Part shown: one piece after another, positions 1-5,156 of the stretch | How the letters are laid out: each line of letters opens with the position of its first letter | How positions within the stretch are numbered: the first letter of the stretch is position 1 | Assembly: GCA_905212505.1 (NCBI GenBank) | Contig: CAJMEO010000030.1 | Location: 1-5,738 of the forward strand | Length of the DNA stretch: 5,738 bases | Direction: 5' to 3' | Origin: an uncultured Christensenella sp. | Lineage (GTDB): Bacteria; Bacillota; Clostridia; Christensenellales; UBA1242 | Notes under the pieces: model-generated | What the model was told of the DNA's origin: nothing | The model's input: the letters and a program-made list of their open reading frames with translations, nothing else | Databases searched by the model: none | Translations under genes and position numbers: made by a program

Positions 1-169
1 TTCATTAAATTTGTCGATAAACAAATTTGAAATTGAAAAAGTTGATGTAAATTTAAAAAATTTAGTAATCAACACAAATGATGTGCATATAGATAAATAT
101 CGAGAAATAAAATCAATTATTATTTCGGTTTTGGGGATAAAAGAAGATAAGGTGGTGATAAGTGAGTGA
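1..169 (+). CDS. spoIIIAF: Stage III sporulation protein AF, C-terminal end (partial)
   Basis: An open frame runs in from the left edge (first full codon at base 2) and ends in TGA at 167-169, giving the last 55 residues, which end in GIKEDKVVISE. No motif here names the protein on its own. The call rests on position: it directly precedes and overlaps spoIIIAG by 8 bp, as spoIIIAF does in spoIIIA operons, and the alternating strand/helix pattern fits the soluble C-terminal domain of SpoIIIAF. The family protein has N-terminal membrane helices, which would lie outside the window, and belongs to the mother-cell part of the SpoIIIA-SpoIIQ channel complex. Identity is inferred from context and is fairly secure. 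Confidence 0.75.
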   Translation, partial: SLNLSINKFEIEKVDVNLKNLVINTNDVHIDKYREIKSIIISVLGIKEDKVVISE

Positions 170-743
170 AAATAAAAATGGCAAGTTAATAGATAATCTT
201 TTTAAACTTCCGTTTCTGAAAAAACTTAAGAATGTTAAGCATATTGAAGTGATTGTTTGCATAATATTTATTAGTTTACTGCTTATTATTTACTTTATAA
301 ACTTTAGCCCACAAAAAAACAGTACTCAAACAAATGTTGAAGTTTCATCCGGACAGGTTTTAATGACAAGTTCAAGTGAATATGCTATTCTTTTGGAAAA
401 TAAACTTACAAATGCTTTAAGTGTTCTTAAAGGAGTTAAAAATGTTCAAGTTGTTGTTAGTGTTTCAAGTGGTGGTGAAGTTGTTATTGCAAACAATGTG
501 GAAGAAAAAACAGTGGAAAACGAAGATGGGAAAAATGTTACAGTGATAAAAACTCCAATCATTGTTACAGAAAATGGGGTAAGCAAGCCAATAATTTTAA
601 TGGAAATTCTGCCCAAAATTAATGGGGTTTTAGTTGTTGCGAGCGGGGCTGAAGATATTAACGTTAAACTTAATATCTATAAAGCGATTGAGGCAATAAT
701 ATCAATTCCTAGTGAAAATATTCAAGTTTTTGCAGGAAAATAA
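162..743 (+). CDS. spoIIIAG: Stage III sporulation protein AG
   Basis: This 193-residue protein is a ring-forming component of the SpoIIIA-SpoIIQ channel, which links mother cell and engulfed forespore. The start is GTG at 162, preceded by the purine-rich AAGGTGGTGAT (149-159) and overlapping the end of spoIIIAF. Residues about 1-25 are basic and cytoplasmic, and about 28-48 form one membrane helix (VIVCIIFISLLLIIYFINF). The rest is an extracytoplasmic domain. It carries the SpoIIIAG-typical stretch around residues 68-105 (EYAILLENKLTNALSVLKGV followed by VQVVVSVSSGGE) and a C-terminal ring-building fold ending VKLNIYKAIEAIISIPSENIQVF. It is shorter than the B. subtilis protein (about 229 residues). 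A gap of 12 bp to spoIIIAH indicates cotranscription. In the family the operon is driven by mother-cell sigma-E; that promoter would lie upstream of the window. Confidence 0.93.
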   Translation: MSENKNGKLIDNLFKLPFLKKLKNVKHIEVIVCIIFISLLLIIYFINFSPQKNSTQTNVEVSSGQVLMTSSSEYAILLENKLTNALSVLKGVKNVQVVVSVSSGGEVVIANNVEEKTVENEDGKNVTVIKTPIIVTENGVSKPIILMEILPKINGVLVVASGAEDINVKLNIYKAIEAIISIPSENIQVFAGK

Positions 744-755
744 AAGGAGAGGATT

Positions 756-1229
756 ATGAGTAAAAAGAAAAAAATAATTATTTTAAGTGTTATGATGTGT
801 TTGCTTATTGTTACGGGTGTGTTAAATATTGTTTTGAATAATAACCTTTCGGCGTCAAACACCTCAACAACGGTCACGTCTGGAAACTTTTTTGTGACAT
901 ACAGAACAGATAGACAATCAACAAGAGACCAAGAGTTGTTATATTATGATGCAATTTTAAGCAGTGAAACTTCAAGTGCAGACACTAAAAATCTTGCTGA
1001 AAGCAAAAAATTGAGTTTAATTTCTTCAATGGAAACTGAACTTGTAACTGAAGGGCTTATAAAAGCACAAGGCTTTGAAGATTGTATTGTAACAACTTCG
1101 GCAAACACTGTTAATGTTATAATAAAATCTGGTGAACTTAATAAATCGGAAATCAAAAAAATATTCACAATTGTTAAGGAACAAACTGGAGCTAGTTTTG
1201 ATAATATTAAAGTAATTCCTGTTGAGTAG
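756..1229 (+). CDS. spoIIIAH: Stage III sporulation protein AH
   Basis: This 157-residue protein has a single N-terminal membrane helix (about residues 6-28, IIILSVMMCLLIVTGVLNIVL) and a soluble outer domain. SpoIIIAH is the mother-cell protein that docks onto forespore SpoIIQ across the intermembrane space. The YscJ/ring-building-type domain covers about residues 75-157 and includes LISSMETELVTEGLIKAQGF, a VIIKSGELNKSEIKKI segment and the terminal INTIKV-like strand read here as FDNIKVIPVE. The linker after the membrane helix is rich in Ser and Thr. At 157 residues it is clearly shorter than the B. subtilis homologue (about 218), mostly in the linker. The start ATG has a strong AAGGAG at 744-749. 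It is the last gene of the operon, with a terminator 58 bp downstream. Confidence 0.9.
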   Translation: MSKKKKIIILSVMMCLLIVTGVLNIVLNNNLSASNTSTTVTSGNFFVTYRTDRQSTRDQELLYYDAILSSETSSADTKNLAESKKLSLISSMETELVTEGLIKAQGFEDCIVTTSANTVNVIIKSGELNKSEIKKIFTIVKEQTGASFDNIKVIPVE

Positions 1230-1286
1230 GAAACATAAAATATAAAATTTAATTTTTGTTAGATTAAACAAACTTGTTTAAAATTT

Positions 1287-1318
1287 AAAGTGGAAGCAAA
1301 ATTCCACTTTTTTGTTTT
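1287..1318 (+). terminator. Intrinsic terminator of the spoIIIA operon
   Basis: A perfect 9-bp stem, AAAGTGGAA (1287-1295) with TTCCACTTT (1302-1310), closes a 6-nt loop GCAAAA and runs into a T-rich tail (TTTTTTGTTTT). A second small inverted repeat, TTAAACAA-AC-TTGTTTAA (1264-1281), lies just before it. It separates the sporulation operon from the housekeeping operon that follows. Confidence 0.88.
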
Positions 1319-1324
1319 AAAAGA

Positions 1325-1354
1325 TTGACAAAAGATTTGCTAATTTATTATAAT
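1325..1354 (+). promoter_or_regulatory. Sigma-A-type promoter for the asp23-nusB-xseAB operon
   Basis: A perfect -35 box TTGACA (1325-1330) and a perfect -10 box TATAAT (1349-1354) are separated by 18 bp. They lie directly after the spoIIIA terminator and about 40 bp before the Asp23-family start codon. The gene therefore has vegetative expression independent of sporulation. Confidence 0.85.
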
Positions 1355-1393
1355 TTAGTATATTTTTATTAATAATATGTTTAAGGGGAATTT

Positions 1394-1771
1394 ATGAACT
1401 ATCAAATTGGTGAAGATTCAAGCAATAAAAATAAGGGAAAGGTTAATTGCAACAAAGAGGTTTTGCTTTCAATTATAAGTTTGGCTGCCAAAGAAATTTC
1501 TGGCGTGCAAGGCTTGTGCAGTAATTTTTATAGTGGGATAAAGCGTATTTTTTCAAGTAACGTGAGCGATGGTGTTAAGGTTTGCTATGAAAATGGCGGC
1601 ATAACGGTTGATATCTATCTTAACATATATTATGGCTATAGCGTAACGGATGTTGCTCATAGGGTGCAAGAAAATGTTAAAAATGGCATTTCTTCTATGA
1701 TTGATATTAAGGTTAACAGTGTAAACGTTCATGTTATGGGCGTAGAATTTGGGGTTGAAGCAAATGAGTAG
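1394..1771 (+). CDS. Asp23/Gls24 family protein (YqhY-like)
   Basis: This 125-residue protein has the Asp23/Gls24 family pattern: a helical start (VLLSIISLAAKEISGVQGL, about residues 23-42), a central strand region (GITVDIYLNIYYGYSVTDVAHRVQ, about 69-92) and the closing VNSVNVHVMGVEF (about 107-119). The position directly before nusB matches B. subtilis YqhY, which sits after accB-accC and is linked to control of acetyl-CoA carboxylase. Here the acc genes are missing from the locus, so a role with that enzyme cannot be inferred from neighbours. The protein should be cytoplasmic; no signal peptide or membrane helix is visible. The ATG has AAGGGG (1383-1388) in front. Its end overlaps nusB by 8 bp, which suggests translational coupling. 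Confidence 0.87.
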   Translation: MNYQIGEDSSNKNKGKVNCNKEVLLSIISLAAKEISGVQGLCSNFYSGIKRIFSSNVSDGVKVCYENGGITVDIYLNIYYGYSVTDVAHRVQENVKNGISSMIDIKVNSVNVHVMGVEFGVEANE

Positions 1772-2156
1772 AATTTCGGCAAGAGAAAATTTAATGCAAA
1801 TGGTTTTTTCGTATAACTTTGAAAAGCAATGTAATTTTGATGAAGATGAATTTCTTGAAAATAAAAACTTAACTGAAGAAGATAAAGAATATATAAACAA
1901 AAATTTTGAAGGAATTAAACTTCATTATGACGAGATCGTTAAGTTGATAGAAGACAATTTGATTAATTATAAACTAGATCGTATTTGTAAAACTGATTTG
2001 GCAATTTTAGTTGCTTCAATTTATCAAATAAAATATTTAAATGAACCTATAAAAATTGTAATTAATGAAGCGGTTGATTTAAGCAAAAAATATTCACTTG
2101 ATAACAGTTATAAATTTGTTAATGGATTGCTTGCAAAGGTGATAGATGCAGTTTAA
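1764..2156 (+). CDS. nusB: Transcription antitermination factor NusB
   Basis: This 130-residue, all-helical protein binds boxA RNA together with ribosomal protein S10 (NusE) and supports antitermination and rRNA synthesis. The family N-terminus is seen as MSRISARENLMQMVFSYNF (usual form SRR.ARE.alQ.LY), which fixes the start at ATG 1764 rather than the in-frame TTG at 1749. The C-terminal signature is IKIVINEAVDLSKKYSLDNS followed by YKFVNGLLAKV (about residues 95-126), with LDRICKTDLAILVASIYQI before it. Length is normal for bacterial NusB. It overlaps the preceding gene by 8 bp and xseA by 11 bp. The ribosome site is weak, so translation is probably coupled to the upstream gene. Confidence 0.95.
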   Translation: MSRISARENLMQMVFSYNFEKQCNFDEDEFLENKNLTEEDKEYINKNFEGIKLHYDEIVKLIEDNLINYKLDRICKTDLAILVASIYQIKYLNEPIKIVINEAVDLSKKYSLDNSYKFVNGLLAKVIDAV

Positions 2157-3324
2157 TAATTTAAGTGTTGTTGAATTTAATAATATTGTTAAAAACATTT
2201 TTGATAGTGAAGAAATGCTTTTTAACTGTGCTGTTGTTGGTGAAATTTCAAGTTTTAAAATAAGCGGAAACATTGCTTATTTCACAATTAAAGATGAATT
2301 TGCTTGTTTAAACTGTGTGTGGTTCAGTGCTGACAAAAATTATAAAATTGGTGAAAAAGTTAAAGTTGTTGGCAGGCCCAACTTTTATGTTAAAGGCGGA
2401 AAATTAAATTTTAATGTTGTTTATATCACAAGTTTTGGTGAGGGTGATATATACAAAAAATTTTGTGAGCTTAAAGAAAAATTAGCGAAGGAAGGCTATT
2501 TTATAAACAAAAAAGAACTTCCAAAGCAAATAAAAAGCATCGGGGTTGTTTCGTCAAGCAAAGGTGCGGTTATCAAAGATATTATTTCAGTTGCAAAAAG
2601 GCGAAATCCGAATGTTGATATCTTTTTGTTTCCGTCAAAGGTTCAAGGTGATGGCGCAGACAAAGAAATTTGTAAAGGAATTAATTTTTTTGCGGGCTTT
2701 TCTGATGTTGATGTTATTATTGTTGCTCGTGGCGGAGGAAGCAGTGAAGATTTAAATGCTTTTAATAGTGAGATTGTTGCAAAGGCGTGCTTTGTTTGTG
2801 AAAAGCCAATTATTTCGGCTGTGGGGCATGAAACCGACTATACATTAATTGATTTGGTGGCAGATATTCGTGCTTCAACACCTTCGGTTGCGGCAGAAAT
2901 TGCGGTTAAAGAAAGTAAAAATTATGAATTTATAATAAATCAATATAAAAGCAGAATTGTTGACGCTGTTAAAAACAAAAAGCAGGAGTGTGTTCAAGAT
3001 TTAAGGCTTAAAATTAAAGACGATTCTGGGCTGATAATCAAAAGAAACAAGATTTTTAACTTGTTGAAAAATTATAACAATAATTTTAAAGTTTTAATGA
3101 CGCAAAAATGTGAAAATTCTTTTAATAATTTAAAAGATTTTGAGCATAAATGTGAAATTTTAAACCCTAATTTATATAAAAAACTAGGTCTTGCAGTTGT
3201 TGAAAAAAAAGGCGAAAAAGTTGAAAATATAAATCAAGTTTTTGCTGGTGACGAGATAAGAATTTTTCTTAACGGTGGCGAACTTGTTGCAAAGATTGAG
3301 GAGGTTAAAAAAGATGACAATTGA
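2146..3324 (+). CDS. xseA: Exodeoxyribonuclease VII large subunit
   Basis: This 392-residue protein is the catalytic subunit of ExoVII, which degrades single-stranded DNA to oligonucleotides in complex with several XseB chains. The N-terminal OB-fold (about residues 1-100; LSVVEFNNIVKNIF, then VVGEISSFKISGNIAYFTIK) binds ssDNA. The catalytic domain shows IGVVSSSKGAVIKDI (132-146), RGGGSSEDLNAFNSE (195-209) and SAVGHETDYTLIDLVADIRA (224-243), all close to the family motifs. A helical XseB-binding region follows, and the short C-terminal segment ends in VFAGDEIRIFLNGGELVAKI. The usual RGY-type motif near that segment reads KKLGLAV here. It is shorter than E. coli XseA (456) but near the clostridial size. 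Start ATG 2146 lies inside the end of nusB, after AAAGGTGAT, and the gene end overlaps xseB by 11 bp. Confidence 0.96.
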   Translation: MQFNNLSVVEFNNIVKNIFDSEEMLFNCAVVGEISSFKISGNIAYFTIKDEFACLNCVWFSADKNYKIGEKVKVVGRPNFYVKGGKLNFNVVYITSFGEGDIYKKFCELKEKLAKEGYFINKKELPKQIKSIGVVSSSKGAVIKDIISVAKRRNPNVDIFLFPSKVQGDGADKEICKGINFFAGFSDVDVIIVARGGGSSEDLNAFNSEIVAKACFVCEKPIISAVGHETDYTLIDLVADIRASTPSVAAEIAVKESKNYEFIINQYKSRIVDAVKNKKQECVQDLRLKIKDDSGLIIKRNKIFNLLKNYNNNFKVLMTQKCENSFNNLKDFEHKCEILNPNLYKKLGLAVVEKKGEKVENINQVFAGDEIRIFLNGGELVAKIEEVKKDDN

Positions 3325-3520
3325 AGAAAAGATTGACAAATTGGATGAAATTTTGAAAGAAATTGAAGACCCTAAAACTGGGCTTGAAAAAAGTGTTGAA
3401 AAATATGAAATTGCAAGCAAGCTTGTGAAAGAATGTTATGAAGATATAAAAAAATGTGATGGAAAAATTATTGAAATAACTGAAAACTTGAAAATGATAC
3501 ATTTTGATGAAGATAAATAA
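3314..3520 (+). CDS. xseB: Exodeoxyribonuclease VII small subunit
   Basis: This 68-residue helical protein is the non-catalytic subunit of ExoVII. The family pattern is present: MTIEEKIDKLDEILKEIEDP, then a segment TGLEKSVEKYEIASKLVKEC (usual form L.lE.sl..yE.G..L...C) and LKMI near the end. Two short helices predicted around residues 2-18 and 24-50 would form the coiled hairpin that wraps XseA. The start at ATG 3314 is chosen because GAGGAGG (3298-3304) lies nine bases before it and the protein then has family length; an upstream in-frame start at 3275 would add 13 residues without family similarity. It is the last protein gene of the operon. No terminator is seen between it and the RNA gene, so some read-through into the RNA is possible. 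Confidence 0.94.
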   Translation: MTIEEKIDKLDEILKEIEDPKTGLEKSVEKYEIASKLVKECYEDIKKCDGKIIEITENLKMIHFDEDK

Positions 3521-3532
3521 TTCGAAAAGTTC

Positions 3533-3561
3533 TTGCATAGAAATATAATATATGATATAAT
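3533..3561 (+). promoter_or_regulatory. Promoter of the OLE RNA gene
   Basis: TTGCAT (-35, 3533-3538) and a perfect TATAAT (-10, 3556-3561) are 17 bp apart. A start about 8 bases after the -10 box falls on G3569, the first base of the helix that closes the RNA. This agreement supports both the promoter and the RNA boundary. The only preceding gene end is 12 bp upstream, so the promoter serves the RNA alone or together with oapA. Confidence 0.85.
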
Positions 3562-3568
3562 TATATTT

Positions 3569-4099
3569 GTTAGAGAAGCTGTATCCTAGTCGCAAAAACT
3601 TTAATGAAAACGATTAATGGCGTTGAAGGGCATATCGGTGAAGTTTCTGGTGTTTGCTTTGGTTGCCCAAACTGGGGCAGATGCTGGAAGTTAAGATTTT
3701 TGGGCGCATTATAACGGCATATAATACCCGACCCAATTATCGTGGAGACCTGAAAGGTGGAATTTTTGAAATGTTACTACTAATCGGGATTAAACCTGCT
3801 ATGTGGCGAACAAAAAGCTATGTACAGAGTAGCCTGTTTTGAGTGAATAATGCGGATGGTACATAATTATTTGAAACATTATTTGCAAAAAAGACTAGTT
3901 AAACAATTTTTGTGTTAAGGAAATCTTCTAGGCAGAATATCTTTTGGGGATTATAGTGTAATCTAAGTGGCAATTCGGTACTTTTAAGCGCTAAACCTAA
4001 GCAGAAATGACACATTCGGCGACGGTGTGTGTTTAGTGGGGAAATCCAACCGAACCTAAGTTGCAAGGTTTACTCAAAAGATTTTCTCTAACTTTTTTT
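3569..4099 (+). ncRNA. ole: OLE RNA (ornate, large, extremophilic RNA)
   Basis: This roughly 530-nt segment has no credible reading frame, is visibly richer in G and C than the flanking intergenic DNA, and holds many helices. Seen directly: closing helix GTTAGAGAA (3569-3577) with TTCTCTAAC (4084-4092); TGCCC (3664-3668) with GGGCA (3675-3679); TTGGG (3700-3704) with CCCGA (3727-3731), one G-U pair, enclosing ATTATA/TATAAT (3708-3713, 3720-3725); ACCT-GAA-AGGT (3748-3758). A nested 3' domain has TTCGGT (3974-3979) with ACCGAA (4049-4054), CTAAAC (3991-3996) with GTTTAG (4031-4036), and ACACA (4010-4014) with TGTGT (4026-4030). OLE RNAs are about 600 nt and lie among nusB, xseA/B, oapA and argR in Firmicutes, exactly as here. 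They form a membrane-bound complex with OapA; in Bacillus halodurans loss causes sensitivity to short-chain alcohols, cold and Mg2+. The biochemical function is unknown. This copy is on the short side. Identity rests on context, size and structure; no covariance search was run. Confidence 0.87.
4084..4099 (+). terminator. 3' end of OLE RNA: closing helix plus U-tract
   Basis: TTCTCTAAC (4084-4092) is followed immediately by seven T residues (4093-4099). Its pairing partner is not local but the 5' end of the RNA, about 510 nt upstream. The arrangement resembles an intrinsic terminator whose stem closes the entire RNA. It marks a likely 3' end, though efficiency cannot be judged and the next gene, oapA, may depend on read-through or on its own promoter. 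Confidence 0.6.
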
Positions 4100-4102
4100 A
4101 AA

Positions 4103-4130
4103 TTGTATGGCTTATGCTGTTTTATATAAA
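4103..4130 (+). promoter_or_regulatory. Possible promoter for oapA
   Basis: TTGTAT (4103-4108) and TATAAA (4125-4130) are 16 bp apart, just after the U-tract that ends the RNA and about 95 bp before the oapA start. The match is only moderate in very AT-rich DNA. The same gap contains a perfect inverted repeat GATTAA-T-TTAATC (4149-4161) of unknown meaning. Confidence 0.3.
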
Positions 4131-4225
4131 TCGTATACAGTTAATTTTGATTAATTTAATCGACATTTTTAATTGTTTCAAAAAAATTGTGTTAATTGTT
4201 TTCTTATATGAATTTTAGGAGAGTA

Positions 4226-4840
4226 ATGAAAGAAGAAAAAGAATCTAAGCCCAAAAAAACAAAAATTAAGTGGGCATATCCTATTAGGGTGTTAATAATA
4301 ACCTTGTCTTTAAGTTTGGTGCTTAACATTTCAAGCGAAGCGGTGCTTTCGGGCGTTGGGCTTATAATTTCAATTGTAATATTGATAATTTTTGTTAGCG
4401 TCTCAATTTTGTTTGATATGATTGGTGTTGCGGTCACGGCAGGGAATATTGAACCTTTTTTGGCAAGAGCATCTAAAAAGGAAAAAGGAGCAAAAGAAAG
4501 CATTAAATTAATAAAGAATGCAGAAAAGATTTCAAGTTTTTGCTGCGACATTGTTGGTGATAGTTGCGGAATATTGTCGGGTGCGGTTGGTGCAAGTTTG
4601 GCAATTTGCATTTATTCTGGTCAAAGCGGATTTTTGTCAATTTTGGTGCCTGCCCTAGTTAGCAGTGTTGTAACGTCTTTAACGGTTTTTGGAAAAGCAA
4701 TTTTTAAAGGTGTTGCTGTTAATAATTCTGATGAGATAATTTTGAGAGTGGGAAAGTTTTTGAATTTCTTTAAACTTAGAAAAAGAGATAAGGCAAAAAA
4801 ACAACTGAAAGATGAAAAAAAAGACTTTGAAAAAAGATAA
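4226..4840 (+). CDS. oapA: OLE-associated membrane protein OapA
   Basis: This 204-residue protein is the membrane partner that anchors OLE RNA at the cell membrane. Four hydrophobic segments are seen at about residues 18-36, 43-64, 114-131 and 136-158. Between the second and third lies a cytoplasm-sized stretch with the most family-like residues: FDMIGVAVTAGNIEPFLARA (63-82), GAKESIKLIKNAEKISSFCC (88-107) and DIVGDSCGILSG (108-119). Both tails are strongly basic (KPKKTKIK at the start, RKRDKAKKQLKDEKKDFEKR at the end), fitting contact with RNA or phospholipid heads. The FD.iGvAvtA..PF pattern also reminds me of the DUF21 membrane domain of CNNM/CorB magnesium transporters; that is an impression, though it would agree with the Mg2+ phenotype of OLE mutants. 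Start ATG 4226 has AGGAG at 4217-4221; ATG 4208 and TTG 4196 are in frame but have no ribosome site. OapB and OapC, the other known partners, are not in the window. Confidence 0.86.
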   Translation: MKEEKESKPKKTKIKWAYPIRVLIITLSLSLVLNISSEAVLSGVGLIISIVILIIFVSVSILFDMIGVAVTAGNIEPFLARASKKEKGAKESIKLIKNAEKISSFCCDIVGDSCGILSGAVGASLAICIYSGQSGFLSILVPALVSSVVTSLTVFGKAIFKGVAVNNSDEIILRVGKFLNFFKLRKRDKAKKQLKDEKKDFEKR

Positions 4841-4913
4841 AAATTTGTTTGTTAAAATGAATTTTTTAATTTTCAAATCAAAAAGTTTTAAATAAATTTG
4901 AATATTGTTTGTC

Positions 4914-4955
4914 AAAAAAGGGGAGTTTATCAAAATTCTTCTTTTTTGTTTTTTA
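4914..4955 (+). terminator. Intrinsic terminator after oapA
   Basis: AAAAAAGGGGAGTT (4914-4927) pairs with AATTCTTCTTTTTT (4934-4947) across the 6-nt loop TATCAA, with three G-U pairs inside a 14-bp stem. The T-run continues as GTTTTTT. It lies 73 bp after the oapA stop codon, so argR is a separate transcription unit. The A-rich left arm means it could also work weakly in the reverse direction. Confidence 0.75.
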
Positions 4956-4961
4956 AAGCCA

Positions 4962-4977
4962 GCACAATATATTGTGT
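4962..4977 (+). promoter_or_regulatory. Candidate NrdR box 1
   Basis: GCACAATATATTGTGT contains a perfect 14-bp palindrome (4963-4976). It matches 15 of 16 positions of the published NrdR-box consensus acaCwAtATaTwGtgt, differing only at the first base. NrdR is the ATP/dATP-sensing repressor of ribonucleotide reductase genes. No nrd gene is visible in the window; the nearest downstream gene is argR. Confidence 0.6.
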
Positions 4978-4994
4978 TATGCAAAAAGATTTTC

Positions 4995-5010
4995 ACACAA
5001 TATATTGTAT
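4995..5010 (+). promoter_or_regulatory. Candidate NrdR box 2
   Basis: ACACAATATATTGTAT also matches 15 of 16 positions of the NrdR consensus, differing at the next-to-last base, and includes the same perfect core ACAATATATTGT. It starts 33 bp after box 1, about three helical turns. NrdR boxes typically occur as such phased pairs, which raises confidence over a single palindrome. Confidence 0.6.
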
Positions 5011-5011
5011 T

Positions 5012-5025
5012 TGCATAAATATTCA
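5012..5025 (+). promoter_or_regulatory. ARG box 1 (ArgR operator, distal)
   Basis: TGCATAAATATTCA matches 9 of the 10 fixed positions of the ArgR operator TGAAT-N4-ATTCA. It begins one base after the second NrdR-type box and 33 bp (three turns) before the next ARG box, so it can lie on the same face of the DNA. Confidence 0.7.
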
Positions 5026-5044
5026 TGCTGCATATTCATTTTTT

Positions 5045-5102
5045 TGAATAATTATAAAAAATTTTTTGCATAATTATTCAAAATCGCTTGCATAAAAATT
5101 TA
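5045..5102 (+). promoter_or_regulatory. Three phased ARG boxes at the argR promoter
   Basis: Three sites start exactly 22 bp apart: TGAATAATTATAAA (5045-5058, 8 of 10 fixed consensus positions), TGCATAATTATTCA (5067-5080, 9 of 10) and TGCATAAAAATTTA (5089-5102, 8 of 10). ArgR hexamers usually bind paired boxes at about this spacing. The last box covers the -35 element of the argR promoter, so bound ArgR would block RNA polymerase. This is the arrangement expected for arginine-dependent autorepression. Confidence 0.78.
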
Positions 5103-5116
5103 AGTCGTTGTATAAT
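5088..5116 (+). promoter_or_regulatory. argR promoter
   Basis: TTGCAT (-35, 5088-5093) and a perfect TATAAT (-10, 5111-5116) are 17 bp apart, predicting a start near 5123 and a leader of about 34 nt that holds only the ribosome site AAAGGAG (5144-5150). The -35 hexamer is the same as in the OLE RNA promoter. It is overlapped by the proximal ARG box. Confidence 0.88.
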
Positions 5117-5156
5117 AATTTACGATTAGATTAATAACTATGCAAAGGAGAAATCT

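Larger units (their letters stand above)
4963..5027 (+). repeat. Imperfect tandem repeat of about 33 bp
   Basis: Unit 1 (4963-4995) and unit 2 (4996-5027) share an identical 13-base start, CACAATATATTGT, followed by related segments TTATGCAAAAAGATTTTCA and TTTGCATAAATATTCATG that differ by small gaps and substitutions. The second half of unit 2 is a good ARG box, while that of unit 1 is a degenerate version. The pair may have arisen by duplication of a combined NrdR/ARG site. Confidence 0.6.

Noticed and set aside
1749..1763. TTG at 1749 as the nusB start
   Set aside because: The NusB family begins at MSR.SARE, which corresponds to ATG 1764; the added residues have no family similarity.
3654..3842. 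A 62-codon open frame on the + strand inside the OLE region
   Set aside because: It has no ribosome site, no family-like sequence, and lies across several helices of the RNA; it is a chance frame.
3569..4099. Other large RNAs (GOLLD, ROOL, HEARO, tmRNA, RNase P) for the structured region
   Set aside because: No tmRNA-like tRNA end or RNase P core motifs are seen, GOLLD and ROOL are linked to phage or plasmid contexts, and the xseB/oapA/argR setting is specific to OLE.
4149..4161. Inverted repeat GATTAA-T-TTAATC upstream of oapA
   Set aside because: It is short and made of A and T at both arms in very AT-rich DNA, so chance is likely; no known operator is matched.
4204..4611. A 135-codon minus-strand frame opposite oapA
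   Set aside because: It is a shadow of oapA; its hydrophobic character merely mirrors the membrane helices on the other strand.
4679..5026. A 115-codon minus-strand frame between oapA and argR
   Set aside because: It is low-complexity, rich in K, I, F and N, overlaps the oapA end, a terminator and the operator sites, and lacks a ribosome site.
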